Under the pieces are notes generated by a model. That model was not told the origin of the DNA, did not search any database, and saw nothing but the letters and a program-made list of their open reading frames with translations. The position numbers were made by a program, and so were the translations under genes. Shown in pieces: positions 20,983 to 34,400 of a stretch of DNA of 34,944 nt. Each line of letters begins with the position of its first letter. Position 1 is the stretch's first letter. Source of the stretch: Conidiobolus incongruus B7586 (lineage: Eukaryota > Entomophthoromycota > Entomophthoromycetes > Entomophthorales > Conidiobolaceae); assembly GCA_000697335.1 (NCBI GenBank), contig JNEM01008454.1, positions 1 through 34,944 on the forward strand, given 5' to 3'.

Positions 20983-23900
20983 TATGTATTAATCTATTTA
21001 AATATGAAATTAATTGATCTAATCTTATCAATCAGTAAGAAAAGTTATCTCAAATCAGTGTGGATGTTCCCATATTTATATACTCAATTTCCTTCATGAA
21101 TATACGAATCATAAGTGAAAACCCATAATTTGTCCTATGCAAATACCAATAATTAGCATTTATGGAATTCTAATGACTACAAAGTTCACACCTATCCATT
21201 CATCCAACTTTCACTAATCATCACACTAACAACTATTAAAACAAGCACCTAAATACATACACATCATGCAACACAATTTATTTTAAATTGATTTCCGTTA
21301 TATATCCTTTTTACTTTAATAATTTACTATTCCATCTATATCCCATAAATTTTAATATTTAATCATCATCAGTATTCGATTCACGTGGCTATTCCAACCA
21401 AATAAAAACAATCCATTACAAATATCAGATATAACTAAATTTAGTAATTCAAATATAGATCAATTAATTTGAATTTACTTTTTAATATAATTCAATAGTA
21501 TGAAAAATTATGATTATTTTTATAATATAACGTATTTACTTCAAAAAAGGTATAAAACATTTCATATTGATAATAGAGTACACTTTTTTCGCCTAATTAT
21601 TTTATTAATAAAATTCTGATTCCAATATGATTTGATAATTTCTTATCAAAGAAATTTATTAGAATAAGCATGATAAAAATATTATAAAATTTTGTCAAAT
21701 TTAAATATTACCAATATATTATCAACATCAAAATTGTATGTATATTATAAATTATTTGCAACATTGCATCAAAACGGATCATAAAAACATATTAAATATA
21801 ATCAAGTAATGGTAAATAAATTATATTTTAAAATATGTTTGTATTTATTATCATCTTCATTCTATTATTTAATGATCAAAATATAAGTTATTATTAACAA
21901 CCTCCAAATTATATATGTAATAAATGTAAGTAGATTGGAATACTAAGGTTTAAATATTTGATATATATTCTTCAGAGCATATATTAAATTAAATCATTTC
22001 ACTTTATTTTTAAAATAATTCAGTTTGATAGAATTGAATTTAAATCTAATTTATTAATATACTTAATTCTTTTTAAATTGATCATGTTAATATAGTAATA
22101 TTTTTCAATATTAGATCCATAAAATACTACATTTATCAAATATATAAATATATTTGAATAAAACGATTATATAATTAATATATAATATTTGTATATATTT
22201 GATTAAAATATATTTCAAATATTTTTACTATCGATATAGTTGATCGAATACATAAAATATTTCTGTATGATATAACAATATAAATATTAATAATTATATA
22301 AATTATATCTAATTTGATTGTCATATTTAAGCTAATATTTATTGATTATAGTCTATTTAAATCAAATACAATCTATATTCAATTTTTGATTAATTTATAT
22401 AGTATAATACGAATATTCAACTTTGAAAATATTTTACAAAAATAGGATTGTTACTATTGACAATTAATTTTCATATAGTATATGGAAAATTACTAAAATA
22501 ATTTTAAAATATACTTCACCAAAATGTTTTTTTTTGAACACATGCAATATTAATATTATATATCTTGCATATTTGAAAAAATTCACATAAATAGTCAGGT
22601 TAAAATAAATATATTTGATAAAAGTCAACAAAAATAAAAATACCATGTGTAAAATTATTGTTTAAATTTATATATAAATAATATTAAGCTATATACTTTC
22701 TAATAAATAAAATATTTTGAAAATATAATATTTGGTCAATTTATCATAGTAACAGAATTCTATTTTAATTTCTATGATTATCATTCATTATTATATAAAA
22801 ATTTTCAAAAGAGTTTTAAATTTGAAAATTTTATATTGGAAATATAAATCAAGCTACAATTTTGGCCATTATTAATAATGTACATTTTGTATTTATAATA
22901 ATAAAATATAATACTTATTACTAACTTTCTAAACTACTAATATAAAAGATTTAAATTATATATTAGAACATTAGTATTTTTGGATTAAATATAAAAATAG
23001 GTAATTTAATATTAATTTTATTTGCAAGAGTTATATTGAAATATATATACTTTCAAACATCAATTGACTTAAATAACATACAAATTTCAAAACAAAATTC
23101 CACAGTGTACTATAAAATAACATTCAACATTATCAGGGAATATATTCAAAAATAAATCTATGAATAGTTATTGTAAAAGTCATGGATTATAACTTGATAT
23201 ATTATAGTTATATAACAAATATATATATCTTAATAATATCCTAATAATATATTACACATCAAATGCAAAATACCTATAAATCTATATGAATTTTAATCTT
23301 CAATATAGTTATAGAAAATATAAAATATTTGGTTTTTCAAATTAACAGAAATAAACTATCACATTATATTGAAGTATGGTCTTTATATATCAAATATTTT
23401 TTAACTTAATATTGTCAATAGTTTGAAATAGTATTAAAGATCAGTAATATAATATTGGAATCAAATTAAAACAAATATAATATATTGGAACGAATTTAAT
23501 AAAATCATTAACAATATTTCGAAGCCCAATATAATAAAACTTTAGTTCTATATAAATCCATTTTATAGACTTTTTGCAGCTTGGATCGTATTAAAATATC
23601 ACTATTGATTTATATTCTATTGAGCCGTTTAAATTAACAACTCAAAATTCCCAAAATTTTCATTTTCCAAATTTATCCAAAGTTTATTCATTGATTAATT
23701 CAAAATTGTATATCTTAATATCTATACAATATATTTCATTGATTACAGATAAAAAGATAATTGGTTATTACATTATATACCTATAATTACAGTATCATTA
23801 TGTAAATATTTTAGCGCAATACGCTACAATGATTCATCATTAATTAAAAGATCACAATAAATCCAAGGTAGTTTTAAGATTGATTATTAAATACTAAAAT

Positions 23901-24899
23901 TATATCACTTAATTTATTACTCGTTGGGTAATCGTGATATAGAAAAAGGGTTAAGCAATACATTGTATAGTAGAAATTATCAGGTTTTCTAGATATTTAA
24001 TCCTGATTAATCCAATAACAATAACAAAAACACTTTCAAACTAAAATGGATTGATTGTAAAAAATGAATATATATATATATATAGTTTTATATTTTATTA
24101 TATCATTTACCTTATTAATGTGAAATAATCAAAATATTTAATTCTTTAAAATTTAATAAAAAGAATAAGATATTCTGATTCAATGATCATTTTATTTTGT
24201 ATATAAGATCGCATATACCATTAATTTATAACTAAAATTTCATTGAAAATTTACTTAAAGATATTATATTTTCATATCTTATTATCATAACTATTTTCAT
24301 CAAAAACATTGCACAATAACAAACAGGTAAGTTTAAAACAATTTCATTTGCATAAATTAAAACAACATTATATAAAATATTACCCATTTAACTATATTGA
24401 TTTTTTACCATTGTTTGCACGCTGTTTAATATTTTAATCAGTCAATATCTCAGGTTAAAAATTTATTTATTTTAGTTTGAATATAATAAAATATTATGTT
24501 GTATTTTATTAGATACAGATATTAATGCAGAATTTTTAAAATGTATCAGATGATTCAGGTTAGTTTCATAATATGATTTATCACTAAGAATGGAGAATCA
24601 GCTTTAACCAATCAATCAATATAATGTACAAATTAACAAACAATAATAAGAATTTAGTCAATCAAGTAATCAATTCATTTCACAAATATAATATTATCAT
24701 TCACTATTTCACATTGATCTTGTTGATTTAGTTACAAATTTAAGATTATTCAATACTATTCAATATTTGTTTTTTATTCATATATTCATAATTACATCCT
24801 TATAATATTGTAATATTTACCTTAACTAGACAAGTGAATATATTTACTAAATCGTCATATTTTAATTACAAGTCCTAATTCTTTAATTACTTTAATAAT
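20983..24899. other. 3.9-kb AT-rich spacer upstream of neurofibromin
   Basis: Very high A/T content, many short TATA-like and homopolymer runs, and no codon-like stretch longer than chance on either strand. I see no tRNA, no terminal repeats and no transposase motif. One TCCCATAA site lies at 21341-21348 on the plus strand, not near a plus-strand start. A CAG/GTAAGT donor-like site at about 24324 could mark a non-coding first exon of neurofibromin. TA dinucleotide repeats lie at about 24067-24083. Confidence 0.5.
21341..21348 (+). promoter_or_regulatory. Orphan TCCCATAA motif
   Basis: The sixth exact copy. It lies about 360 nt upstream of cytochrome c but in the opposite orientation, with no plus-strand gene for 3.5 kb, so its role is doubtful. 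Confidence 0.2.
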
Positions 24900-27800
24900 A
24901 TGGATGCAGATGCGCTTATCCATTCTTTAATAGCAAGATTAGGAAATAAATTATCTCATAGCGCAGGTGCTCGACTTGAGACCATTGAAGCCAATCCATT
25001 AGTTCAGCAAACCGTCAGATCCTTAATAGATCTTTCACAATATAAAATCGATGTAACGGTCTCAACTTTATTAAGATTGTTAGATACTGGTGCCAAAGTA
25101 AATTATACAATATTTATTCCAGGCTAATTAAATGACATTTATTTGAATTACAATTTAGATATTTTCCTCCGCTAATGATGATAACCATTTACCTGAACTT
25201 CATTATTCTCATTTATTTCTTTTAAGGGTAATTGCTGCTTGTTTAAATCGTCATTGGAATTTCTGCCGTGACTCTCATTATTCTAATCTTACACCGAGGA
25301 GTTCCACTATTTTTGTCAGAGATGCGGATAGAAACTCTATAGATAGCGGAGGTGATAATTATAAAGTTAAAAGTGGTGGAGAAAATGGTTTGAATCCGGG
25401 AAATCGATCAACTAGATCTTCACAAATCTCACAAGATATACTTAGCCAAGTTGATGATGACCCACCACCGCTTCCTGACAATATTAGTGTTTATATGATG
25501 AAGATTATTTTTCAACTTTTCAGTCAAACCGCCCCTGGTGAATTGGGTGAATCTTCCATTAGCACTGAGTCGCATTCCAAACACCATTCTACCGCCTCTC
25601 CTAATGGAACTGGTAAATCGGACTCTAAAAATACACTTAGAAGTTTTTCAAGAGCAAATGCTGACTTAAAATCTGGGATCCAACAAGCTGCAGGACAAAT
25701 TTTGTTCTATTTAAGTGCATCGAATTGGTCAATTGTTTTCCAGCGTTTGAGCATGAGGATGTCTATTTTAGCTAATACTAACGATGAAAACATGGAACTT
25801 GGAGATTTGAGATACCTTGAATGGTGTAATTTGAATGAAAAGAGATTATCAATGATTTTTCAAGAATTAAACGTGGTATTCTTGCAATTCAAAAGATCCA
25901 CGCAATTTTCAATGGCCATCGTTTTAAGAAAGACTATTTGGAATTGGATTGAGGTACGACCTATGAGGTTTATTGAGTTATGCAGATCACATAAGAGATT
26001 GGAGGGTGGTCCAGAAATATTGTTCGATATATGCAACTCGCTTTCCGATAATGCAAGAAGAAAAGCAGTGTTTTGGCCTTTACAAGTCATGCTATTAATA
26101 TTGTGTCCCGATATTCTTACTACCGTTATTCGTGGAGAAGGAAACGCTTCTAAAAAGGTTTAGTCAAGATATCTCAGTTATTTAATTTGAATAAGCTAAT
26201 AACATTTTTTAGGTTCAATTCTTTGATTCTTTAAGGAAAGCTCTTAAAAGTAGTAGACTTGCAGAAGTTGCTGCTATTGCTTATGTCGATATCTGTAAGT
26301 CCTGTACCTATGTTTATGATCTTGAAACAGCTGCATTAAAACAAATTATTCCTGAAATTGAATCTGAATTAAAGGTATTACTCACATTTAATCTCGTCTG
26401 CTTAATTTATATTTATTATATTTAGGAAAAACTATTTGATCCTCTTAAACCATTTTTAAATGCTGATGGTGTGATTGATCAAAAGCTAATGACCGATTGT
26501 TTAACCGCTTTTTTCAAATTAAATGTCGGAAATGCAATGCAATCTTTGATCCCGATTTGCTTAAAAGAGAGTTCTCCTATGGCTTTTCGTTTAGTGCTAG
26601 TAAAAAGTTGTTATAATATTGCTTCCGATGAGGAAGTGAGTAAAAACCCAGCTATTGCACCAATGTATTCCAACCTTGCTGGGCCATTAAGGCAGCTATT
26701 TATGGTAAGTTGGAAATCCTTTTTATATTAGACCTTTTCTAATTTCAATTATTATTTAGAGTAATTTATGCCTTGATAGAACCGAATTCCGTAAAATTAC
26801 CAATATAATGGATAAAAAAGCGAAAAAAATTCAGCAAATCAAAATTGAGGAAACCAATGAAAAGCTTGAAATCCTCATGAATGTGTTGAGAGTTTATCGA
26901 TCTGATCCAATGCTAGCCATTATGGTATATATTAATTGTAATTCATTTATTCATTTTCTAATTATCATTGTTTTAGGGGCATTCTCCTGAAACACAGCAT
27001 AAGGAAAACTTCCAGTTAATACATAATATTACAATGTGTCTGAAGGATCCAAACTTGGTTATTCGTACATGTGCGGCTGAAGCACTATTAGTTCTTCATG
27101 ATCCCAACTTGATCTCTAAATGGGGCCCTGAATCCACGATGATTGAATCGTTTTGGAGCATTAGCTCGACTGTTTTAATTGATATCTCAAGACAGATTTT
27201 AGATTATAAGGAGCGTGATGAAGGAATTCGATATTTTGCTGAAGTTCTGCTTCAATTGCTTATTAGAAGAATTGAATTTTTACAGCTCCACAAAGTAACT
27301 CATTTTCATAATATTGATTTTTTCTTGTTAATTTAGGTTTGTAGGATGAAATTTATAAAGGATTGAATATTAAAGAGAGAGCAACCTCTCTTGTTGCTGT
27401 TGAAATTGCACTTCTGGTCTTATTATGCTCTCCTGACGCTGAAATATGTACGATGGCTACTAATAGCTTTGGTCAATTATGTATTGAATGTACATTAACC
27501 CAACAATATATCGATACTAATTCAAGCTCGGTTACTTTTGCTGATAATCTCGAGGTTTATAGAGAATTAGTACATGCAGGTGTGCTAATTACTGGTAATT
27601 TATCTTGTCATGTTTACATTGATAACTCTAATTGATCAAAAACTTTAGGCAAAGTGGCACAACAAAAAAGTATTAGAAAAACTCTAAGACTTATCCAGAA
27701 ACAGACGCCTGGTAATTTGGCTGCGTGGGAAGAAGTATACAAACGATGGAAAGCCTTAAAATCAATTGCAACCAGATCACCTGAGGAAGCTCCTGTTGAT

Positions 27801-30800
27801 TTTTTTGAGCCTATTGCTAAAAAAAAGAATAATTTTTTTAAATCTAATCATACTCTAACTCAAGGCAGCACAGTTGTTCAACAGGATAATCGCGAAGAAC
27901 TAGTTGAATGGCAGAATTATACCGGATTTTTATGTTCTTTGGGTGGTTGCTGTGCTATTGATGACGCCAAAAATACAAGTCATGATTCCAATAGAGATCC
28001 AAATTCACAGGATACCATGAAATCAAAACAAATTGGAAACGATTCTAGCTCAATGGTAAATCGATTTATTTCCGAAATGGTTGAATTATTGCTATGTGAT
28101 AACGCTCTTGCTCGTGAAACTGTGAAAGAGCTTTTGGGCTCTGAGCTCAGTCCCATTTTATATGGTGCCCTATTCCGTCATTTGGAAGAAATCATCAGCA
28201 AGTTCTTCGGAAGCGAAGGAGAAGTAATATGTAATAATAATTATACAATGTTTGTAGAGCAGGCTATTTCGGTCCTCAAGCTGATTTTGGATAGATTACA
28301 AGATAATGCAGAATATCTTTTTACGGTTGATTTAGATATGGGCAACCTGCTTTTATCATTTGCTCGTTACCTGCACAATCTTGGAACTGGTAGCACCTCA
28401 TTGAGGGTCAAAGTGAAAATGTGTCAGTTAACTGAAGTTCTAATGCAAAAAAGAGAAATAGTTAGCTTGAGACAAGAGTTTCAGTTCAGAAATAAGATGC
28501 TAAGAATTTTATCTGAATGGACCTCTGACTTTAACTCCAATACCAGTAACCCCCAATACGACGAGCAGAGCGAAAAATTACATCGAGATCTTGATTTGTC
28601 ATGTATGAAAACAGTGGTGCTATTACTTGATGGATTGCCTTTACAACCAGAAGACACTAAAAATGAAGTTGATCGCCAACAAGCTAAGTCACGATTGTTT
28701 TATACTTACTTTTCTAATTTCTTGAAGCTACTGAACCGTTGCAGAGTTTTGGAGTCTTTAGAAACTGGCGCACACTCACTTTCAGAAAATGCAGATGTGC
28801 AAATGCTAATTTCAAAATCCAAAGAATCATTTAAAGATCTAGGCCCATTGAAGGATTACACTATTTTAGCTCTCTCCAACCTATTGAGCGCTAATATCGA
28901 ATCAGGATTGAAATACTCGCTATCCATGGGTTATCATGAAGATACCAAGACTCGTTCTGCATTCATGCAAGTATTGACTAATATTCTTAAGCAAGGAACC
29001 GAATTCGAAAGCTTAGCTGAAAGTTCTGTAAATGACAGATTTAAAAAAATCATTGCTGTATTGTGTGATCCTAGTCTTAGCATTACAACTTCGCTTTGCG
29101 ACGTATGCCCTGTTCAAGATGTTGATGATTTGGGAACCGTACTTTTAAATGTATTTGATTCTTGTAATATGACTGCCCCATTGCTCAAAGCAGTAATTGA
29201 ACGCGAAATTGCAAAAACTGAATCTTCTCCTGAATTGTTCCGTAGAAATTCAATGGCTACACGTTTGTTAGCATCGTTTGCTAAGCTGTACGGTGATGAA
29301 TACCTCAGAGTGACCCTCCAGCCTTTGTTAATTGAGATGACCACTACTAAAAAATCCTACGAAGTTGATCCTTCGAAATTAGGCCCTTCAAGCGATGCAG
29401 AAGCAAATCTCCAAAACTTGAAAGATATGTGCCAGAAATTTCTGGATTCCATTATTGAATCCACTAATTTAATGCCTGCTTCGTTGCGGGAAATATGCAA
29501 CTATCTTGCAACAGTCGTTGTTAAGAAATTTCCTGAAGCTAGCACCACGTCCGTTGGAGGTTTGATTTATCTTCGATTCTTTTGTCCCGCATTGGTTGCA
29601 CCCGATATCCATGGGCTGGTTGATATGATCACGGATAAAGAGGTTCGCAGAGGATTGTTACTGATCACTAAAGTGATCCAGAACTTAGCTAATAACGTTT
29701 TATTTGGAGCCAAGGAGGCTTTCATGATTTCATTGAACGATCTTTTGAATTCATACATTCCGAAAGTGACCAAATATCTGGAGGATATTTCTGCTCCTTT
29801 ACCTATTAACACTAATGTGGTTGGCGGACTAGTGTCGAAACTAAGCGAGACTGACTTGAACAAATTACATCATTATTTAGTTGATAATATTGAACGCATT
29901 GGAAGAGATATTGCCACTCGTAAATCGCACTCTCCTTATCCACTCACACAACCTATCGATCAGCCTGCTGAAATCGAAAAATGTCGAGCTTCTGCCAAAG
30001 TATTCTACTATAAAATGTCCACGCTTCTTGCTCAACTAGGTCCTCCTGTCGATCTTAAGAAGAAACGTGAAATGATGGGTATCAACTCCAAGAATGCCAA
30101 TACTAATGAAGCATTCAGAGCATTCATGGATAAGCATAGATATCGCAATATTAATCCGATCAAAGATAAAAAGATTTTCTATGAAGGAGGCTATACTCGA
30201 GAGGGACGACCACTTTTCTATTACATCGCTCGAAGGATGATCACTGAAAGTTTAGATATTGAATCTGTAATGGTTTATATATTGCAAGTAAGTTATATTA
30301 TAAATGTTTTTTCTAGGATATTATTATAATTTTCAATTCTAGGTACTGGAGCCTTATATTCATAAACCTTTTGACGTGTTTGTTGATATCACACAGTTTG
30401 GTCCAAACAATGAAGTTCCACTCCAATTTTTAAATCAATTCTTATCAATCATTCCAGCTGAAGCTTATTCTAACTTAGGCTATCTTTATTTATATAATGT
30501 GAATACCTATTTCCAAAAGTACACCAAGCAAATTGGAAAAACTGTCCCCCATAAGATGATCAAAAAGTTCATATTCCCAACCAATCTCAACGAAGTCTAC
30601 GAAATAGTATCACATTCTGAATGTAGACTACCTAAAGCAACAAGTATTTGATTTTTTGGTTAACGTTTTTATTTACTAACTTGTTTCTAGTTGCTCTTGA
30701 AACCGATAAAGGTGTTATCTTCTCTCCTGTAACTTGCATTATTCAGAACAAAATCCAGCTGCCATCAATCATTAAAGTGTATCACGAGACGATTCAAATC

Positions 30801-33484
30801 ACTATGGTAATATTTTTTATTTTATCTGTTATTTTCTCATACTGAGTTTTTTCTAGTTAAAAAAACAAGAGATATTTGGATTAAGTGCCTACTTTAATGA
30901 TGTTTATCATATTTCTGAAATTGATGAAGCAAGCATTGGTTCATATAAAGATGAACACTGCCTTATTTTGAAATACGAAAGAGGTGCCTCCAGTATGTCT
31001 TTTATGTGTTCCAAAGTTGATCTTATTTGCAAGGTAATTTTGAATTCATTGATCATTTAATTAATGACTAATTTGAATGCTAGGCAATTCGCAATGCAAA
31101 GGCACGTTATCAATTATCCAAGCCCAATAACGTAATGGAGCGTGTTATCAGACCCGATAATGTTCCTGGTACCTTATTAAACATGGCACTCCTCAATTCT
31201 GGAAGCGAAGATAGCAATCTGAGATTAGCATCTTATAATATGCTTTTTGCTTTAACAGCCACTTTTAATTTTGATGCTGGAAACCAGTTATTAATCGCTA
31301 AAGGTTAGTACCATCTTAATCCTTTCTACTTGCTCATCTAATGATTATTTTTCAGATTTATGCATTCCATCTAATAATACCAGTTTTGTAATGAAAATTA
31401 GTGAGCGTTTGGCTGCAACAGAGCCTCAGCTTACGTTTGAATTTCTGAGTGAATGTTTTGTTGGTTTTAAAAACTCAACTACTAATTTGAAACACTTGTG
31501 TTTGGAATACATGGCTCCATGGCTCTCTAATTTGACCTATCTTAGTCGCAGTATTGATCAAGATGGCAAGGGCTCCCAAGCTAAGACTAAACAGTTGCTT
31601 ACAATGATGTTTGATCTCACTGTTAAAGAAGTGGATATGGCACCTTCAATCCAATCAAAGATCTGGAGAACTATAGCTCAAGTTGACGATTTAATTGATT
31701 TAGTCTTGGACACTATTGTGCTTTATGCTGTAGAACATGGTGTTGGCTCTGTCCAAGCCGAAACTTTAGCCGATACTATAGTAACTCTCTCTGCCGTTAA
31801 TGTTAGAGCAGGAAAATTGATCTCTCGCCTCAGAAAACTCATTTCAAAAACGGCAGTTGTACCAAAAAGAAATTTAACTGATCATGCATCTTGGCCTGAA
31901 GTTGCTGTGCTAGTTAGATTCAATCTTATGCTTTCTTTCAACAACAGGTTCATTGCACAACATTACCTCCCCGAGCTATTCCATATCATTTCGATCTTAG
32001 TTGCTACAGATCATCCTATCATCAGAACTTCCATTCACGGTCTTGTTATCAATGTGATTCAGTCATTATGTACTTGTCTTCCTCCTAACAGCCCTAATTT
32101 GAAGACACTCAGCATCTTGCTTGCAGAGTTTTCTGAACCCAAGTTCCGTTTGTTGTTTGGATTAAATCGAAACATGGTCAATGCCGTTCCACGCAATAAC
32201 GATAACTCCATTGACACACACGATATTATGCCTTTGAATTCGCTTGAAACCATCGTCCATACTCTCCTTGATGTAATGAGCTATGGTTCCACTTCAATTG
32301 ATCAATCAAATATCTGGCGAGCTAGATGGATGAGTTTGGTAACAAGCACCGCTTTCCAATTCAACCCTGCAGTTCAGCCCAGGGCGTTTATTGTTTTAGG
32401 ATGCTTAGCCAGAGGGGAAGTAGATGATGACCTCTTATACCAGATTCTAATTGCTCTTCGAGGAGCATTAGAATTATTTGATGATTCTGACTGCAGTTTA
32501 ATTGTTAGTATTGTTTTGTGTCTCTCAAATATTGCTGAAAACCTGCCCGGAGATTCAATTTATCTTCAACCAATGTTTTGGCTTGGAACCGCATTTATTC
32601 AGATTGGTCACAGACCTTTGTTCCCTTCTGCAATTGGCTTGATTGAGGTCGTGATCAACAAGATGAGATCTCATGGGTTGTTTACCAATAATGAACTTGG
32701 TGCTGTATTGATGAAAGCACGCGAACCATTCCATCAGGTTTCTGATCAACTCGATTCTTGTACTGGTGTCAAGTTTGCTGTCGATTTTCCTTTCGCACTG
32801 TCTACTTTGTTGCTTAAGGGCTTAAAACATTCCTCCACAAAGACTGCTACCCAAAATGTATTTACAACATTACTCGATATTTCTACCAAGAGTTCCCCTC
32901 GTCAAAGTCACATGTCTCCTCAAGTTTTAGGCTTCCTGTCGCCAATGCTGCCTACAGCTGCTAAGAACTTAGAACTTAAAGAGCTTTTACAGTCTGTTGG
33001 CCTTGACGATATTCCTGTCGATAATTCAGAGTTAACTCGAACTTACCATAAAATATTCGATCGCCTGGGCGTCGCTGATCGCACCAAAGCCTTATTATTG
33101 GTTTCTCAAATGGTTGGAATATTACAGCATGCTGAGTTTGAAGCTGAAATATTGTTTTTATATGGATTCTTTGCCGAAGTAGCTCAAACTGTACCTGATA
33201 TTTTTGTCATGGTTCAAGATCGACTTGTCCCTAAGATGAATCAAGTTTTAAATAGCAACCAAACTGCCGCCATCATAGATGCTGTCCAATCTATCCTTTA
33301 TACAGTCATTTCTAATCCTTATTTCCAGACTCGAGCCGCTAAGCCTAGAAATGTTTCCAATATTTTGACTGAACTTGGATTCTCCACTCTTCTAGACTGT
33401 GCCACTTGGCCAGATTATCCCAAAGACAAACTTTTACGAAATGCTAAACTTGTCAGTATGCTTGTAGAAAGTATTGTAGGTTAA
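24900..33484 (+). CDS. Neurofibromin-type RasGAP (NF1/IRA family)
   Basis: Thirteen exons give about 2650 residues: 24900-25097, 25159-26157, 26213-26374, 26426-26704, 26760-26924, 26977-27294, 27345-27594, 27649-30287, 30343-30643, 30691-30806, 30857-31033, 31084-31303, 31356-33484. Every intron is 47-61 nt and every junction keeps frame. The product stimulates Ras GTP hydrolysis. Similarity to animal NF1 is nearly end to end: RKAVFWPLQVMLLILCPDI; NLAAWEEVYKRWK; TGFLCSLGGCC; the RasGAP domain with the arginine finger in LFRRNSMATRLL (Arg about 1322) and YLRFFCPALVAP (Arg about 1433); a Sec14-like lipid-binding domain (GRPLFYYIARRM, FDVFVDITQFGP); a PH-like module; and the C-terminal LAATEPQLTFEFLSECFVGF, HLCLEYMAPWLSNL, FIVLGCLARG. 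The ATG at 24900 begins a plausible N-terminus (MDADALIHSLIARLG). The 3' end could be extended by a 41-nt intron, but direct TAA at 33482 is simpler. Confidence 0.96.
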
Positions 33485-33859
33485 TATATTTCACTAGATT
33501 TTAATAAGTTCATTTACTAGATTTTTCATTCCCATACTCATCAGTTGAATTCATACACACTGTTAATAATTTCTATCTTTAATCTTCCTAATACATCTAA
33601 TATCTTCTTAATGTATCACTTTAATAAAATTATGTTAATATTTAATTTATATTGAATATTCCCATTAGAATTTGATGAAAAGTATCAATTATCCTTGCAA
33701 ATAGCAATCCATTCAATGATTTGAATATGAAAGATTTTCATTGATGGTATTAACATCAAATCATAAATCCGAATAATGTCACTCTCTCTTCCTTATACTA
33801 TGCTATAACTGAGTAAATACAATAAAATTTATCTATAATTAACTATCAGAACAAATATT
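33485..33859. other. Spacer after neurofibromin
   Basis: A/T-rich sequence, presumably the neurofibromin 3' untranslated region and terminator. I see no coding signal. Confidence 0.45.
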
Positions 33860-34400
33860 AAAATGCTTTAAGCCAATAACATCACAAAATTTGCAAATGA
33901 AATTGTCATATTCTGTTTCCTTGTATAAACTTGAACAAGAAACCAGTACCGGGAACCATCACAAGGATACACCATTGCACAGCCACACCTCCACAAACTC
34001 TTAAAGTACCTTTAAATACACCAGTAGCTTCTAGGATGGAGGCTTGATTTTTGGTGTCCATTCAACATTACACTTCTACCGCCAAGTATCCTCTTCTGCA
34101 TCCTTCACTTCCAAAGAGTAACACTTCTACTTTAGTGTTACTAAAATCAAACATTAACTTATTACCAATTATATTTTCCAACGTACTTATTTCAATTATA
34201 AAATCAATTCTACTACAATTTATTTATTTTTTTATTCATTACTAGATAATTTTTATTACATGGCTCTCATTCATTCTAATTTGCCCAATTTGCAATTAAT
34301 TCCATATAATGAACCTAATCAGATAGCCATCGTGACCCAACTGGTCCTCTTGGCCCCTAGAGTTGTAGATCACATAGTCACTTATATCTCTGACCATTGT
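33860..34400 (-). pseudogene. Possible relic of an expansin-like (double-psi barrel) gene
   Basis: Two islands are less AT-rich than the surrounding spacer. On the minus strand they show protein-like fragments in more than one frame. From the upstream side these are DISDYVIYNSRGQ (about 34340-34390), KVEVLLFGSEGCRRGYLAVEV (about 34070-34140), a 51-codon frame 34061-33906 with LEATGVFKGTLRVCGGVAVQW, and in another frame YPCDGSRYWFLVQVYTRKQN down to about 33870. The order resembles expansin-like secreted proteins (GC-G-L strand, then G-x-W/Q strand, VPC-like turn, YWFAVQV-like strand). I found no single intron arrangement that gives one open frame, so it looks decayed. The family call is tentative, and a spliced intact gene of another family is possible. 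Confidence 0.3.

Noticed and set aside
22464-22646. Minus-strand 60-codon hydrophobic frame in the large spacer
   Set aside because: Composed almost entirely of Ile, Phe, Tyr and Lys codons, as expected of pure A/T sequence.
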